DNA of 64,000 nucleotides from Niabella yanshanensis (lineage in GTDB: Bacteria > Bacteroidota > Bacteroidia > Chitinophagales > Chitinophagaceae), in NCBI RefSeq assembly GCF_034424215.1, contig NZ_CP139960.1:1674001-1738000 (forward strand), written 5' to 3'. The position numbers were made by a program, and so were the translations under genes. The first letter of the stretch is position 1; every line of letters starts with the position of its first letter. This document shows positions 19,128 to 28,515 of this stretch, in pieces. The notes beneath the pieces were generated by a model. It searched no databases, was not told where the DNA came from, and was given only the letters and a program-made list of their open reading frames with translations.

Positions 19128-19694
19128 ATGGCCTTTAGAATTTATACAAAAACGGGCGACCAGGGTAAAACATCACTGATCGGAGGTACTAAGGTGTCGA
19201 AGGCCGATCTGCGCATTGAAAGCTACGGAACAGTAGATGAGCTAAACTCATACATTGGCTTATGTAAGGATCTTTTGCAGGATGATATAAGCATTACAAT
19301 TTTACAGGAGGTACAGGACCGCCTTTTTACTATTGGCGCTGAACTCGCCTGCGATCCGGATAAAGCCACTAAAGTATCCATTCCCGGCCTGCACGAAAGC
19401 GATATTGTTTTTTTGGAAAAAGAAATAGATCGCATGGAGCTAAAGCTGGAGCCTCTAAAAGCTTTTATTCTGCCGGGAGGACACCTCACTTTGTCACACC
19501 TGCATATAGCGCGCACCGTTTGCCGCCGCGCAGAACGTTGCTGCGTACGACTGGCCCATGAATCAATAGTTGACCCGTTCATTATAAAATATCTAAACCG
19601 GCTGAGCGATTACCTGTTTGTGCTGGCCAGGTATTCGGGACATTTGATGAATGTAGCTGATATACCCTGGAAGCCCAGAACAAAAGGGCATTGA
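19128..19694 (+). CDS. Cob(I)yrinic acid a,c-diamide adenosyltransferase (PduO type)
   Basis: Transfers the adenosyl group of ATP to cob(I)alamin to make the B12 coenzyme; trimeric helical-bundle enzyme, cytosolic. 188 aa is the family length. Signatures: the N-terminal ATP-binding segment IYTKTGDQGKTSLIGGTKVSK, the SYGTVDELNSYIGL helix, and the C-terminal ARTVCRRAERCCVRL...YLNRLSDYLFVLARY active-site region with the conserved Arg/Glu. No cobalamin biosynthesis genes are near, so it probably serves corrinoid salvage for B12-dependent enzymes encoded elsewhere. Confidence 0.93.
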   Translation: MAFRIYTKTGDQGKTSLIGGTKVSKADLRIESYGTVDELNSYIGLCKDLLQDDISITILQEVQDRLFTIGAELACDPDKATKVSIPGLHESDIVFLEKEIDRMELKLEPLKAFILPGGHLTLSHLHIARTVCRRAERCCVRLAHESIVDPFIIKYLNRLSDYLFVLARYSGHLMNVADIPWKPRTKGH

Positions 19695-19799
19695 TCGCTC
19701 ATTATTAATGAATCACCAGGCCAAGCTACTCAACCTAACTAATGGGAACATTTTTATATCTAAAGTTATTCGTGATATTTTGATGCGCAAACAACATTT

Positions 19800-20258
19800 A
19801 TGAGGCTTCCTTCAGTATCTAATCTTATCTCACTCATTTTTCTGACTGTATTATCCGGATGTCATTACCCCAACTATTTCTATGTATCTAACCCTTTAAC
19901 AGAGCCCAGTACTATAAAAGTGAAATACAGTGATAGTTACGGACGATACTCAGCGATTGGTCAAACAGTTCGCTATAAAGACAGCCTTATAAAGAAAGCC
20001 ACTCCTGAAACCTTTACTACTTTAAACCAGAAACTGAACATCAGGGCTATTAATTCAAAAGAAGCTGAGATTATTTTACCGGCGTCGGGAACTATTCTTA
20101 TTAGCATCGGGTCTACCGGCATACCCCCTTCTATAGACAGTTTGTATATTACAACCCTCGAAAAAACAACCGCTTATTCCTGGGCAAAGTTTATGAAATC
20201 GTCTAAAAGGTCTGGAGGATTTTTTAGTAGTATGCTCACACTGTATAATGTAAAATAA
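19800..20258 (+). CDS. Hypothetical lipoprotein
   Basis: Protein of 152 aa that I do not recognise. The N-terminus is a lipoprotein signal: hydrophobic run followed by TVLSGC with the lipobox Cys at about residue 22. The remainder is predicted beta-rich, without cysteines or membrane helices, with repeated Ser/Thr. Flanked by short non-coding gaps and convergent with the rhamnosidase gene, so it is probably a single-gene unit. Confidence 0.65.
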   Translation: MRLPSVSNLISLIFLTVLSGCHYPNYFYVSNPLTEPSTIKVKYSDSYGRYSAIGQTVRYKDSLIKKATPETFTTLNQKLNIRAINSKEAEIILPASGTILISIGSTGIPPSIDSLYITTLEKTTAYSWAKFMKSSKRSGGFFSSMLTLYNVK

Positions 20259-20384
20259 CTTTTGCCTTCAAGATAACCACCCTTTGAATAGTTGATAGAT
20301 CAGGAGTCAGGTGACCTATTCACAAGTCACCTTATTAACTAGCCAACCTACTTGCCACAGTCACCGGCAACACAACCAGTCATC

Positions 20385-23180
20385 TTAAAAAGAATAGCTA
20401 CCCGATTGCAATTCATAAACACGATATCCGCCTTCATTGGGAAGCTCTTGAATGCGTCCTTTCAACTCGCTGATCAGTATATGTTCCTGATCGCTTACCT
20501 TTAAAACAGCAGTGGTATTAGGTGGCACAGTTAGCTTTAATTGTAGCTGGCCGGCACTGCGTTTCCAGCGTGTTTCAACTCTTCCCGAAGGACCGTCATA
20601 GCTGGCTCTAACCCATGATAGCCGGGTATTGCCCATATTGGGTTGCTGAATAATGATACTGGAAAAACCCGGGTCATTTTTCTTTATGCCCGCAAGTCCT
20701 TCTATAAACCAGGCGCCAGGAAATAGAAAAGAACTATGTAACAAAGAATGGCCGGGTAAATCTTTTTCCCACATTTCCCAGATAGTAGTAGCGTCATTAT
20801 CTCTCATATAACCCCAACCGGGATAGGTAGTTTTAGAAAGCATCGTAAATATAAGATCATCGCGCAGCTCCTGCCTTAACAACTTAAAAAGTACCGTACC
20901 ACCGGTGATACCGGCAGATATATTTCCTTTGTTTTTTATAAGGATCTCGTCCTCCAGTGCCTTCATTACTTTAGCCCGGAGTTCGGCGGGTACCGTTTCC
21001 GACAAAAGAGCCATAGCCAGGTTAGCAAGGCTACCATCTGAATACGTATGGGTTGCCGGGTTAAAAAACTTCTTATGAATAGCATCCGCTGCGCTATCGG
21101 CCTCACGCTCCCAATTCAGTGCATCTTTATCATTGCCTAAAACCTGCGCTACCCTCTGCGCTGTTCTTAAATTATAAACCCGGTAACAGTTGTTAAAGAA
21201 CAGCGTTTGAGGCTTATCATTATTCATCCCCTCAGCGGTAGCATTGGGCCATAACCAATCACCCAGGAAATCCCATTGCCCTCCAAATCTTTTCAGCATG
21301 TTGTCTTCAACCTGGGTATCTAAAAAAGACAACCAGTTTTTCATCAGCTGGTAGTTTTCTTCCAGAATCTTTTTATCGCCGTAATGCTCATATACATACC
21401 AGGGTAATGAAACGACGATACCCCCCCAGGCCGGCCCTCCACCACCCCAATAAGTAGGAGCGGTATGTGGCAGAATGCCATTATTGAACAAACGGCCGCT
21501 GGTTACAGTTTTTCGGGCGGTTCTGCCATCATACATATTGCCCACCATGGGCTCAGTGCCTTGTACATCGCGCCAGTCCTGCATCCACTTGGTATAAAAT
21601 GCGCCGAGTTGATAATTATACATACCCGTTTCGCTGGTTGCATGCGCATCGCCGCCATAGCCCATTCGTTCACGCTGCGGACAGTCTACAACATAGCCGC
21701 CCAACGAAAGATTCTCAAAAGTCCAGCGCACTTTATCGTAAATCCAGTTCATTAAGGTGTCGGAGCATTCAAAAGTCGTAGCATTTTTATAGTTGGTTCT
21801 CACCAGCCACCCCTTGATCAAATCGAGCCTGGGCGCTTCCTTCAGGCCTTTAATAGTGAGCCAGCGACCAGAGCTGTAATTGAAGCGATTGCGGAACACT
21901 CCTTTGCCGGTTGCACCAATAATAAAGCTGCTCCTGATATTAAAAGTAGTCTCCATACTCTTCCTTTCAGAAAAATTAAACCTGATCGTATCTCCCGGTT
22001 GACCGCTTACCGGTATTTCCGTCCAGCCCGCGAAATTAGTTCCAAAATCGACCCTGTAACTCCCATCCGGCCGATGTTCTATACCTATTGGTTTTATAGG
22101 CGTTAGCCGCCTGTTTTCTTCTACCATTTGAGCAGATACCACTAACTTGGGATGATACAATTCGACAGGCTTCCAACCTTCTTCAGCACCGGTAACTAAA
22201 TTCCAATTACTGTCAGCTTTTCGATCATCCCACTGTTCGCCTCCCATATTGGAAAAATCCCAGACGCCCAATAATTTATTAGGGCTCTTTTTTGTTTTCC
22301 ATTCCTGGTTAGTTAGTAAAGTATCAAAAGGAAGATCTGTTTTAGATGGATTTTTACTCTTGTAGAAAAATGCCTGCGCAGAAACAACAGGAGTTAAGGG
22401 ACGGTTATTGGCCTCGAGATGATACGGTCCGAAAATTGACCACGAAGCACCCAACCAAAGACCTATTATATTTTTTCCTTTGCGAACAAGAGCAGTTATA
22501 TCATAAGCGATATAGCGGGCTCTTTTGGTATGATCTGTTACCACAGGAGCCAGAATGCCATCTCCCACTTTAACACCGTTTACATACAGCTCATGATAGC
22601 CAACAGAAGCCACATATATAAATGCCCGACCCGTTTGTTCTTTTAACGTAAATGTCTTTTTCAGCCAGGGGTCCCATATATTACAATCAGCCCCGCCCGG
22701 CGTAAAACGCTGGTCATCCCCGATCCATTGGCCTTTCCATTCTTTTGGATCGAAAAAGCCGGTTGTAAAACTATTCACGTCGCTCCATGCTGATACCTGC
22801 GAGCGTTCATCCTTTATGCAAACCTTCCAGTAATAAGTTCTGTCAGACGACAAGGGATGTCCATTATAGGCGATTTGCTGCGTTTGCGATGAATTTACCC
22901 ACTTAGAGTCCCAAACATCCCCTTTATTTTTTTGTAGTAATTCTTGGCTTGAGGCAACAATCAAACGGTAAGCCTCTTGCGTTTGCCCATACAACTTTTC
23001 GTTAAGCGAGCGCAGCTTCCAACCTAAACGGGGCTGCTGCTCATCAATTCCTTTGGGATTTGTGAGGTATTCGCAGGTCAGACCATACAACCCTATTTCT
23101 TCTTTTTTATTGAGGTTGGCTAAACAATTAAGGCTGATGACAAGCACAGATAATAATACAGTAACCGGTTTGTGGTTCAT
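20385..23180 (-). CDS. Alpha-L-rhamnosidase, GH78 family
   Basis: Exported enzyme that removes alpha-L-rhamnose from glycans or glycosides. The start is placed at the ATG at 23180, which opens directly into the signal peptide MNHKPVTVLLSVLVI; a TTG 7 codons upstream is also in frame. Order: Bac_rhamnosid_N Ig-like region (about 30-170), sugar-binding jelly roll (about 175-350), beta-domain, (alpha/alpha)6 catalytic barrel (about 480-830) and C-terminal beta-sandwich. Catalytic-domain hallmarks: DCPQRERMGYGGDAH (general acid Asp/Glu region) and TIWEMWEK. About 931 aa, normal for GH78. It stands alone, separate from the PUL. Confidence 0.92.
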   Translation of the reverse strand: MNHKPVTVLLSVLVISLNCLANLNKKEEIGLYGLTCEYLTNPKGIDEQQPRLGWKLRSLNEKLYGQTQEAYRLIVASSQELLQKNKGDVWDSKWVNSSQTQQIAYNGHPLSSDRTYYWKVCIKDERSQVSAWSDVNSFTTGFFDPKEWKGQWIGDDQRFTPGGADCNIWDPWLKKTFTLKEQTGRAFIYVASVGYHELYVNGVKVGDGILAPVVTDHTKRARYIAYDITALVRKGKNIIGLWLGASWSIFGPYHLEANNRPLTPVVSAQAFFYKSKNPSKTDLPFDTLLTNQEWKTKKSPNKLLGVWDFSNMGGEQWDDRKADSNWNLVTGAEEGWKPVELYHPKLVVSAQMVEENRRLTPIKPIGIEHRPDGSYRVDFGTNFAGWTEIPVSGQPGDTIRFNFSERKSMETTFNIRSSFIIGATGKGVFRNRFNYSSGRWLTIKGLKEAPRLDLIKGWLVRTNYKNATTFECSDTLMNWIYDKVRWTFENLSLGGYVVDCPQRERMGYGGDAHATSETGMYNYQLGAFYTKWMQDWRDVQGTEPMVGNMYDGRTARKTVTSGRLFNNGILPHTAPTYWGGGGPAWGGIVVSLPWYVYEHYGDKKILEENYQLMKNWLSFLDTQVEDNMLKRFGGQWDFLGDWLWPNATAEGMNNDKPQTLFFNNCYRVYNLRTAQRVAQVLGNDKDALNWEREADSAADAIHKKFFNPATHTYSDGSLANLAMALLSETVPAELRAKVMKALEDEILIKNKGNISAGITGGTVLFKLLRQELRDDLIFTMLSKTTYPGWGYMRDNDATTIWEMWEKDLPGHSLLHSSFLFPGAWFIEGLAGIKKNDPGFSSIIIQQPNMGNTRLSWVRASYDGPSGRVETRWKRSAGQLQLKLTVPPNTTAVLKVSDQEHILISELKGRIQELPNEGGYRVYELQSGSYSF

Positions 23181-23381
23181 CGCGGAGTTTTTGGCAAACA
23201 AATAATAAGCTATAAATATACGCCGTTTTCAATAGTGATTAACTTAATACGGGAACGTTACCGGTAGCTACCCTATTCAGTTTCATAGAGTTCATAACTA
23301 TTTTTTAAAACAAACGGTTGCTCATTTAGCCTGTAAATAAGGAATTGTTCATTATATTAGCCCTTCAAAATACTATTTGCA

Positions 23382-25331
23382 ATGTCATATCCCTTTCAGA
23401 TTAAATCATTAGAACAATATCATATAGATTATAAAAAAAGCCTTGAAGACCCGGAAGGATTCTGGAGCGGCGTGGCCGACAGTTTTGAATGGAGAAAAAA
23501 ACAGCCCTTCAGCAAAAAAGGATTGGACTGGAATTTCACAGAACCGTCTGTAAAGTGGTTTGAAGGCGCTAAACTCAATATCACCGAAAACTGTCTCGAC
23601 AGGCATCTGGATTCTATAGGCGACCGTCCGGCTATTATCTGGGAACCTAATGATCCTAACGAAAAAGTAAGAACACTTACCTATAAAGTACTGCATAAAA
23701 AAGTATGTGAGTTTGCACAGGTATTACGAAACAATGGCGTTAAAAAGGGAGATCGGGTTTGTATTTATATGGGTATGATCCCCGAATTGGTTGTAGCTGT
23801 TTTAGGTTGTGCCAGAATTGGTGCTATCCACTCTGTAATATTCGGCGGGTTCTCTGCTCAGAGTATTGCAGACAGGCTATATGATGCGGAAGCCGAATAT
23901 ATTATCACCTGTGATGGCGCCTTCCGTGGGGCGAAAGACATTCCGCTAAAATCGATTATCGATGATGCATTAATTGGAAATCGCACTGTAAAAAGAGTAA
24001 TTGTACATACGCGTACCCGCACGCCGGTAAGTATGATCAAAGGACGGGATGTATGGTGGAGAGATGAGGTGGAAGATGTTGTGGAAAGTATGCACGAAGA
24101 AGTATTGAAAGTACCTGCAGAAGAAATGGATGCCGAAGACCCACTTTTCATCTTATATACTTCAGGCAGTACCGGTAAACCTAAAGGAGTGGTGCATACT
24201 ACAGCCGGATATATGTTGTGGACTACCTATACTTTTGTGAATGTATTTCAATACAACCCCGGGGATGTGTTTTTCTGTACAGCAGATATAGGCTGGATCA
24301 CAGGCCATAGCTATATTGTATACGGCCCTTTATTGGCAGGCGCTACCTGCCTGATGTTTGAAGGGATACCCACCTGGCCTGATGCAGGCAGATTCTGGGA
24401 CATCGTTGATAAACACAAGGTAAACACACTTTACACCGCTCCTACCGCTATCCGCTCTTTAATGAGTTACGGTATGGATCCATTAAAAGACAAAGACTTG
24501 TCGAGTTTGAAAGTATTGGGTACGGTTGGTGAGCCCATTAACGAAGAAGCATGGCATTGGTACGATGAGCATATCGGTAAGAAAAAGTGCCCGATCGTTG
24601 ACACCTGGTGGCAAACAGAAACAGGCGGCATATTAATATCTAACCTGGCAGGTGTTACACCCGCAAAACCAAGCTGGGCAACACTACCGTTACCGGGAGT
24701 AAAACCGGTATTGGTAGATGAAAAAGGTGAGGAAGTAACCGAATTAACGGATACACATTATAGCGGCAACCTCTGCCTTACGATGCCTTGGCCCGGTATT
24801 TTACGTACTACCTGGGGAGATCATGAGCGTTGCAGGCAAACTTATTTCAGCACTTATGAGAATAAGTATTTTACGGGCGATGGCGCCTTTAAAGACGAGG
24901 AAGGCAACTTCCGCATTACAGGTCGTGTAGACGATGTATTAAATGTAAGCGGACACAGGCTAGGCACTGCAGAAGTGGAGAACGCCATTAATATGATGGC
25001 AGGGGTTGTGGAAAGCGCTGTAGTAGGTTATCCGCATGAGTTAAAAGGACAGGGTATTTACGCATACGTAGTGCTGGATGGACGCAACCGGCATGAAGAA
25101 GATGACCAACTGACCAAGCAGGATCTGTTAGCAACTGTTTCCCGTATTATTGGCCCGATTGCCAAACCAGACAAAATACAGTTTGTTAGCGCACTGCCCA
25201 AAACGCGCAGTGGAAAGATCATGCGCCGTATATTACGCAAGGTAGCTGAAGGAGAACTGGAAAACCTGGGTGATACTTCTACCCTGTTGGATCCTGCAGT
25301 TGTAGATGAAATAAAAGAAGGGAAAATATAA
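23382..25331 (+). CDS. acs: Acetyl-CoA synthetase (acetate-CoA ligase)
   Basis: AMP-forming enzyme that activates acetate to acetyl-CoA in the cytosol; 649 aa, the standard length. Adenylate-forming motifs: phosphate-binding YTSGSTGKPKGVVHT (about 258-272), acyl-binding region WWQTETGG, hinge/AMP motif GRVDDVLNVSGHR and the C-terminal PKTRSGKIMRRILRK, whose Lys is the usual acetylation-control site. Upstream TACTATTTG lies just 2 nt before the ATG and may be a loose -7 box. It shares a bidirectional terminator with trpF. Confidence 0.96.
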   Translation: MSYPFQIKSLEQYHIDYKKSLEDPEGFWSGVADSFEWRKKQPFSKKGLDWNFTEPSVKWFEGAKLNITENCLDRHLDSIGDRPAIIWEPNDPNEKVRTLTYKVLHKKVCEFAQVLRNNGVKKGDRVCIYMGMIPELVVAVLGCARIGAIHSVIFGGFSAQSIADRLYDAEAEYIITCDGAFRGAKDIPLKSIIDDALIGNRTVKRVIVHTRTRTPVSMIKGRDVWWRDEVEDVVESMHEEVLKVPAEEMDAEDPLFILYTSGSTGKPKGVVHTTAGYMLWTTYTFVNVFQYNPGDVFFCTADIGWITGHSYIVYGPLLAGATCLMFEGIPTWPDAGRFWDIVDKHKVNTLYTAPTAIRSLMSYGMDPLKDKDLSSLKVLGTVGEPINEEAWHWYDEHIGKKKCPIVDTWWQTETGGILISNLAGVTPAKPSWATLPLPGVKPVLVDEKGEEVTELTDTHYSGNLCLTMPWPGILRTTWGDHERCRQTYFSTYENKYFTGDGAFKDEEGNFRITGRVDDVLNVSGHRLGTAEVENAINMMAGVVESAVVGYPHELKGQGIYAYVVLDGRNRHEEDDQLTKQDLLATVSRIIGPIAKPDKIQFVSALPKTRSGKIMRRILRKVAEGELENLGDTSTLLDPAVVDEIKEGKI

Positions 25332-25343
25332 TTTTCCCCGAAT

Positions 25344-25386
25344 AAAAAAAATCAGGCCATGGTTTAAACCCCGGCCTGATTTTTTT
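25344..25386. terminator. Bidirectional terminator between acs and the trp operon
   Basis: Stem ATCAGGCC/GGCCTGAT flanked by A-run and T-run (AAAAAAA left, TTTTTTT right) with a 14-nt loop; works in both directions for the convergent acs and trpF. It overlaps the end of trpF. Confidence 0.9.
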
Positions 25387-26017
25387 ATTGGATATCTTGT
25401 ATAAAATGTTTTACCCGCTCCATATCTTTCACACCCGGCTCTATCTCAAACTTACTATTTACATCCAGTGAAAAAACATTATTAGTTTTAATAAAGCCCT
25501 TCACCTGTTCTACATCATCTGCCCCTATACCGCCACTCAAAAAATAAGGTTTGTTAATAGACGTATTTGTCAATACCGACCAGTCAAACTGCTTTCCTGT
25601 CCCCCCGTACTCTTGTGCCCTGGTATCAAACAAAAAATAATCCACACTATCTTCATAAGAGGCCAATAACTCAGCCAAAGCCGTTTCATCACCCCTGACC
25701 CGAAAAGCTTTGATAACTTTAACCTTATCCAATAAAGTCTTACAAAGTTCGGGCGCTTCATCACCGTGTAACTGTACGGCGTTTAGGCCAAAATCCGCAG
25801 CTGCCTGCAGAATAGCTTCTACAGTTTCATTGACAAATACACCAACTTTTTGTATACCTGTCAATGATTTTAAATCTTCGCCAGCGATCTTACTGCCCAC
25901 AAAGCGGGGCGACCCTTCATAAAAGATAAATCCTGCATAGTCTACTCCTAACGCAGCCAGTTCCTGTACCTGTTGTATGGAGGTCATGCCACATACCTTT
26001 ATCCGGGGTTGGTTCAT
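25385..26017 (-). CDS. trpF: Phosphoribosylanthranilate isomerase
   Basis: Third step-branch of Trp synthesis: Amadori rearrangement of PRA to CdRP. 210 aa TIM barrel with the classic KVCGMT start (catalytic Cys about 9), AGFIFYEGSPRFV, VQLHGDE and the phosphate-binding LSGGIGADDV, DVNSKFE...PGVKD (catalytic Asp). Last gene of the minus-strand trp operon; its ATG overlaps the trpC stop by four bases (ATGA), so translation is coupled. Stand-alone enzyme rather than the TrpCF fusion of enterobacteria. Confidence 0.95.
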   Translation of the reverse strand: MNQPRIKVCGMTSIQQVQELAALGVDYAGFIFYEGSPRFVGSKIAGEDLKSLTGIQKVGVFVNETVEAILQAAADFGLNAVQLHGDEAPELCKTLLDKVKVIKAFRVRGDETALAELLASYEDSVDYFLFDTRAQEYGGTGKQFDWSVLTNTSINKPYFLSGGIGADDVEQVKGFIKTNNVFSLDVNSKFEIEPGVKDMERVKHFIQDIQ

Positions 26018-26802
26018 TCTGCTGCTTTTAGTTGCTCCACAAATGATTGAAACGCTGCAGGCGTATCAGGTTGCTTCATAAAATACTCTCCGATTAAAAA
26101 TCCTTTAAATCCATTTTGCTTGAAAAGCAGAATGTCTTCAATTTTATCAATGCCGCTTTCAGCTATCTTTATTTTATCTGCAGGCAATTGTTCAGCCATG
26201 CGAAGACTGCGCTCAATATCTACGTTAAAGGTTTTCAGGTCGCGGTTATTAATGCCAACAATTTTTGTGGCATCGCAGATATGCTCCAATTCTTCTTCCG
26301 CATGTAGCTCCAATATGGCTTGCAGCCCCAGCGATGTAGCAAATTCAGCGAGGTGCTTCACCTCAGCCGGAGTAAGGCAGGCGGCTATCAACAAAACAAC
26401 ATCAGCACCGATCGATTTGGCTTCGGATATCTGGTATTCATCCACAATAAAATCTTTTCTTAAAACAGGGATATCATTAGTCCTTGCCTCAATTAAATCG
26501 GCGTCTGAACCTCCGAAAAAATTCTCGTCAGTCAACACAGACAAACAAGCCGCACCACACCGGGTATAAGCAGATGTAATTTGCGTTACATTGGCATCTT
26601 GTTTTATAAATCCTTTGGAAGGAGATTTGCGCTTAAACTCGGCAATAATACCTGTGCTATCCGGTTTTAACAAGGAGTCGGACAGTGATCGAACCGGTAA
26701 AGCAAAAGCAGGTTTGGCTTCCAGTTGTTTTACAGAAGCTTGTGCTTTCCGGTCTGTCACTTCTATTTTTTTATGAGCTACAATGGTATCTAAAATATTC
26801 AT
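26014..26802 (-). CDS. trpC: Indole-3-glycerol phosphate synthase
   Basis: Converts CdRP to indole-3-glycerol phosphate. The ATG at 26802 gives 262 aa starting MNILDTIVAHKK, the normal N-terminus; a TTG nine codons upstream is ignored. TIM barrel motifs: AEFKRKSPSKG (catalytic Lys), SVLTDENFFGGS, VLRKDFIVDEYQ (second Lys), GINNRDLKTF, AESGI and GFLIGEYFM. Separated by 47 nt from trpD and overlapping trpF by 4 nt. Confidence 0.95.
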   Translation of the reverse strand: MNILDTIVAHKKIEVTDRKAQASVKQLEAKPAFALPVRSLSDSLLKPDSTGIIAEFKRKSPSKGFIKQDANVTQITSAYTRCGAACLSVLTDENFFGGSDADLIEARTNDIPVLRKDFIVDEYQISEAKSIGADVVLLIAACLTPAEVKHLAEFATSLGLQAILELHAEEELEHICDATKIVGINNRDLKTFNVDIERSLRMAEQLPADKIKIAESGIDKIEDILLFKQNGFKGFLIGEYFMKQPDTPAAFQSFVEQLKAAE

Positions 26803-26849
26803 GATCTTATATCTGGAAAACCGTATCAAAGAATCTTAATACGACTTAT

Positions 26850-27842
26850 TTATTGTAAAGAAATTAACTTTTGTAAGCAGGCATTGGCCTTACCCGATCT
26901 CAGACTTTCCTTTGCTGCGGCAAAAGCGTCATCATAGCCGGTAAACTCATCTGTTACCTGCAAGGCAATGGCTGCATTAGCTAACACCACAGCTTCCTGT
27001 TCGGGTGTGCCATTACCTTCCAAAATAGATTTAAATATTTGTGCGGCTTCGGCCACCGTACTGCCACCTGATATAGCTTCCGGCTTCACTTCCAGCCCGG
27101 CTAATTGAATAGCAGATAGTATCTTTTCTCCCTGTGGCGTTAATAGTTTACTATCACCCGTGAGGGACACTTCATCATAACCATCCAGTCCATGCACTAT
27201 TGCAAATTGATTAGACTGCTGTTGCAAGAGGTAGTTATACAACCGTGCCATCTCCAGGCTATAAACGCCTATAATGCTGTAAGCAGGAAAAGCCGGGTTT
27301 ACCAAAGGGCCAAGCATATTGAAAAAAGTACGCATGCCCAGATTTTTACGTATCGGTCCCACGTTTTTTAAAGCAGGGTGAAATAACGGTGCATGGAGAA
27401 AACAGATATTGGCTTCCTCCAGCTCCTTCCGAAGTGCATCACCGTCGTTCTTGAACCTATATCCCATTGATTCTATCACGTTGGACGAGCCGCTGATTGC
27501 GGATGCTCCATAATTACCATGCTTGCTTACCTTAACACCAGCGCCGGCAACAATAAAGCAGGATAAGGTAGAGATGTTAAAAGTATTCTTCCCATCGCCA
27601 CCGGTACCCACAATGTCCAGGGTGGTTAAACCGCTAAAATCAACACGCACACAAAGTTCCAGCAATGCGTCCTGGAAGCCTTGCAGCTCCTGCAATGAAA
27701 TACTACGCATCAGGAATACGGTCATAAAAGCCGTTACTTCATGTTCATTATAGACGCCTTTACCGATATTCACCAATGCCTCTTTAGCAGTCTGCCGGTC
27801 CAGTGTTTTATGCTCAAATAATAAGCTTAATATTTTTTTCAT
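26850..27842 (-). CDS. trpD: Anthranilate phosphoribosyltransferase
   Basis: Joins anthranilate to PRPP, second committed step of Trp synthesis. 330 aa. Helical N-domain, then GTGGDGKNTFNIST (PRPP-pyrophosphate loop, about 79-92), KHGNYGASAISGSSNVIE and NLGMRTFFNMLGPLVNPA (anthranilate-binding and hinge). Separate protein, not fused to the TrpG glutaminase as in E. coli. Lies 38 nt downstream of trpG. Confidence 0.95.
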   Translation of the reverse strand: MKKILSLLFEHKTLDRQTAKEALVNIGKGVYNEHEVTAFMTVFLMRSISLQELQGFQDALLELCVRVDFSGLTTLDIVGTGGDGKNTFNISTLSCFIVAGAGVKVSKHGNYGASAISGSSNVIESMGYRFKNDGDALRKELEEANICFLHAPLFHPALKNVGPIRKNLGMRTFFNMLGPLVNPAFPAYSIIGVYSLEMARLYNYLLQQQSNQFAIVHGLDGYDEVSLTGDSKLLTPQGEKILSAIQLAGLEVKPEAISGGSTVAEAAQIFKSILEGNGTPEQEAVVLANAAIALQVTDEFTGYDDAFAAAKESLRSGKANACLQKLISLQ

Positions 27843-27880
27843 TTGAATTGTTCAATATCCAATAATCAATATCCTGTCTC

Positions 27881-28450
27881 TTATTTTTTCAACCAGTTTC
27901 TTAATATCTGCTCTCCCTGCGGCGTTAATACACTTTCGGGGTGAAATTGTACACCACGCACATCATAAGTTTTATGCTGTAATGCCATGATCATATCATT
28001 TTCATCTACAGCCGTAATTTCTAACTCACCAGGAAATCCGTCTCTTGAAACTACCCAGGAATGATAGCGGCCTACTTCGAACTCTTCGCTTAATCCCGCA
28101 AATAGCTCAACACCCGATTTTATAATTTTGCAGGGAGTAGCAATGCCGTGATATACTTTTGAAAGATTCGTGAGCTTTCCGCCAAAGGCCTCGCCAATAG
28201 CCTGCTGCCCCAAACAAACACCCAGTATAGATTTGGAAGCAGCATATTCTTTGATCAGCGGTAATAACAGCCCTGCTTCTTCCGGAATACCGGGACCCGG
28301 GGAAAGAATTATTTTATCATAGTCTTTTACCTGTTCCAAAGGTATCTGGTCATTGCGGTACACATCTACTTTCTGATGTAATATTTTTTCAACCAGGTGC
28401 ACCAGATTGTATGTAAAAGAATCGTAGTTATCGAAAACGAGAAGTTTCAT
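27881..28450 (-). CDS. trpG: Anthranilate synthase component II (glutamine amidotransferase)
   Basis: Class I glutaminase that feeds ammonia to TrpE; 189 aa. Opens LLVFDNYDSFTYNLVH; oxyanion region SPGPGIPEEAG; nucleophile Cys in GVCLGQQAIGE (about C79); catalytic His-Glu in VQFHPESVLT (about 168-170). Could also serve aminodeoxychorismate synthase, as in many bacteria with a single PabA/TrpG, but its operon position fits trp. Confidence 0.94.
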   Translation of the reverse strand: MKLLVFDNYDSFTYNLVHLVEKILHQKVDVYRNDQIPLEQVKDYDKIILSPGPGIPEEAGLLLPLIKEYAASKSILGVCLGQQAIGEAFGGKLTNLSKVYHGIATPCKIIKSGVELFAGLSEEFEVGRYHSWVVSRDGFPGELEITAVDENDMIMALQHKTYDVRGVQFHPESVLTPQGEQILRNWLKK

Positions 28451-28515
28451 ATTGAATGTAAAATGTAGAATAATAGTTTTATAATGTAGCGTATTACATA
28501 ATCAGGGTGCTGCAC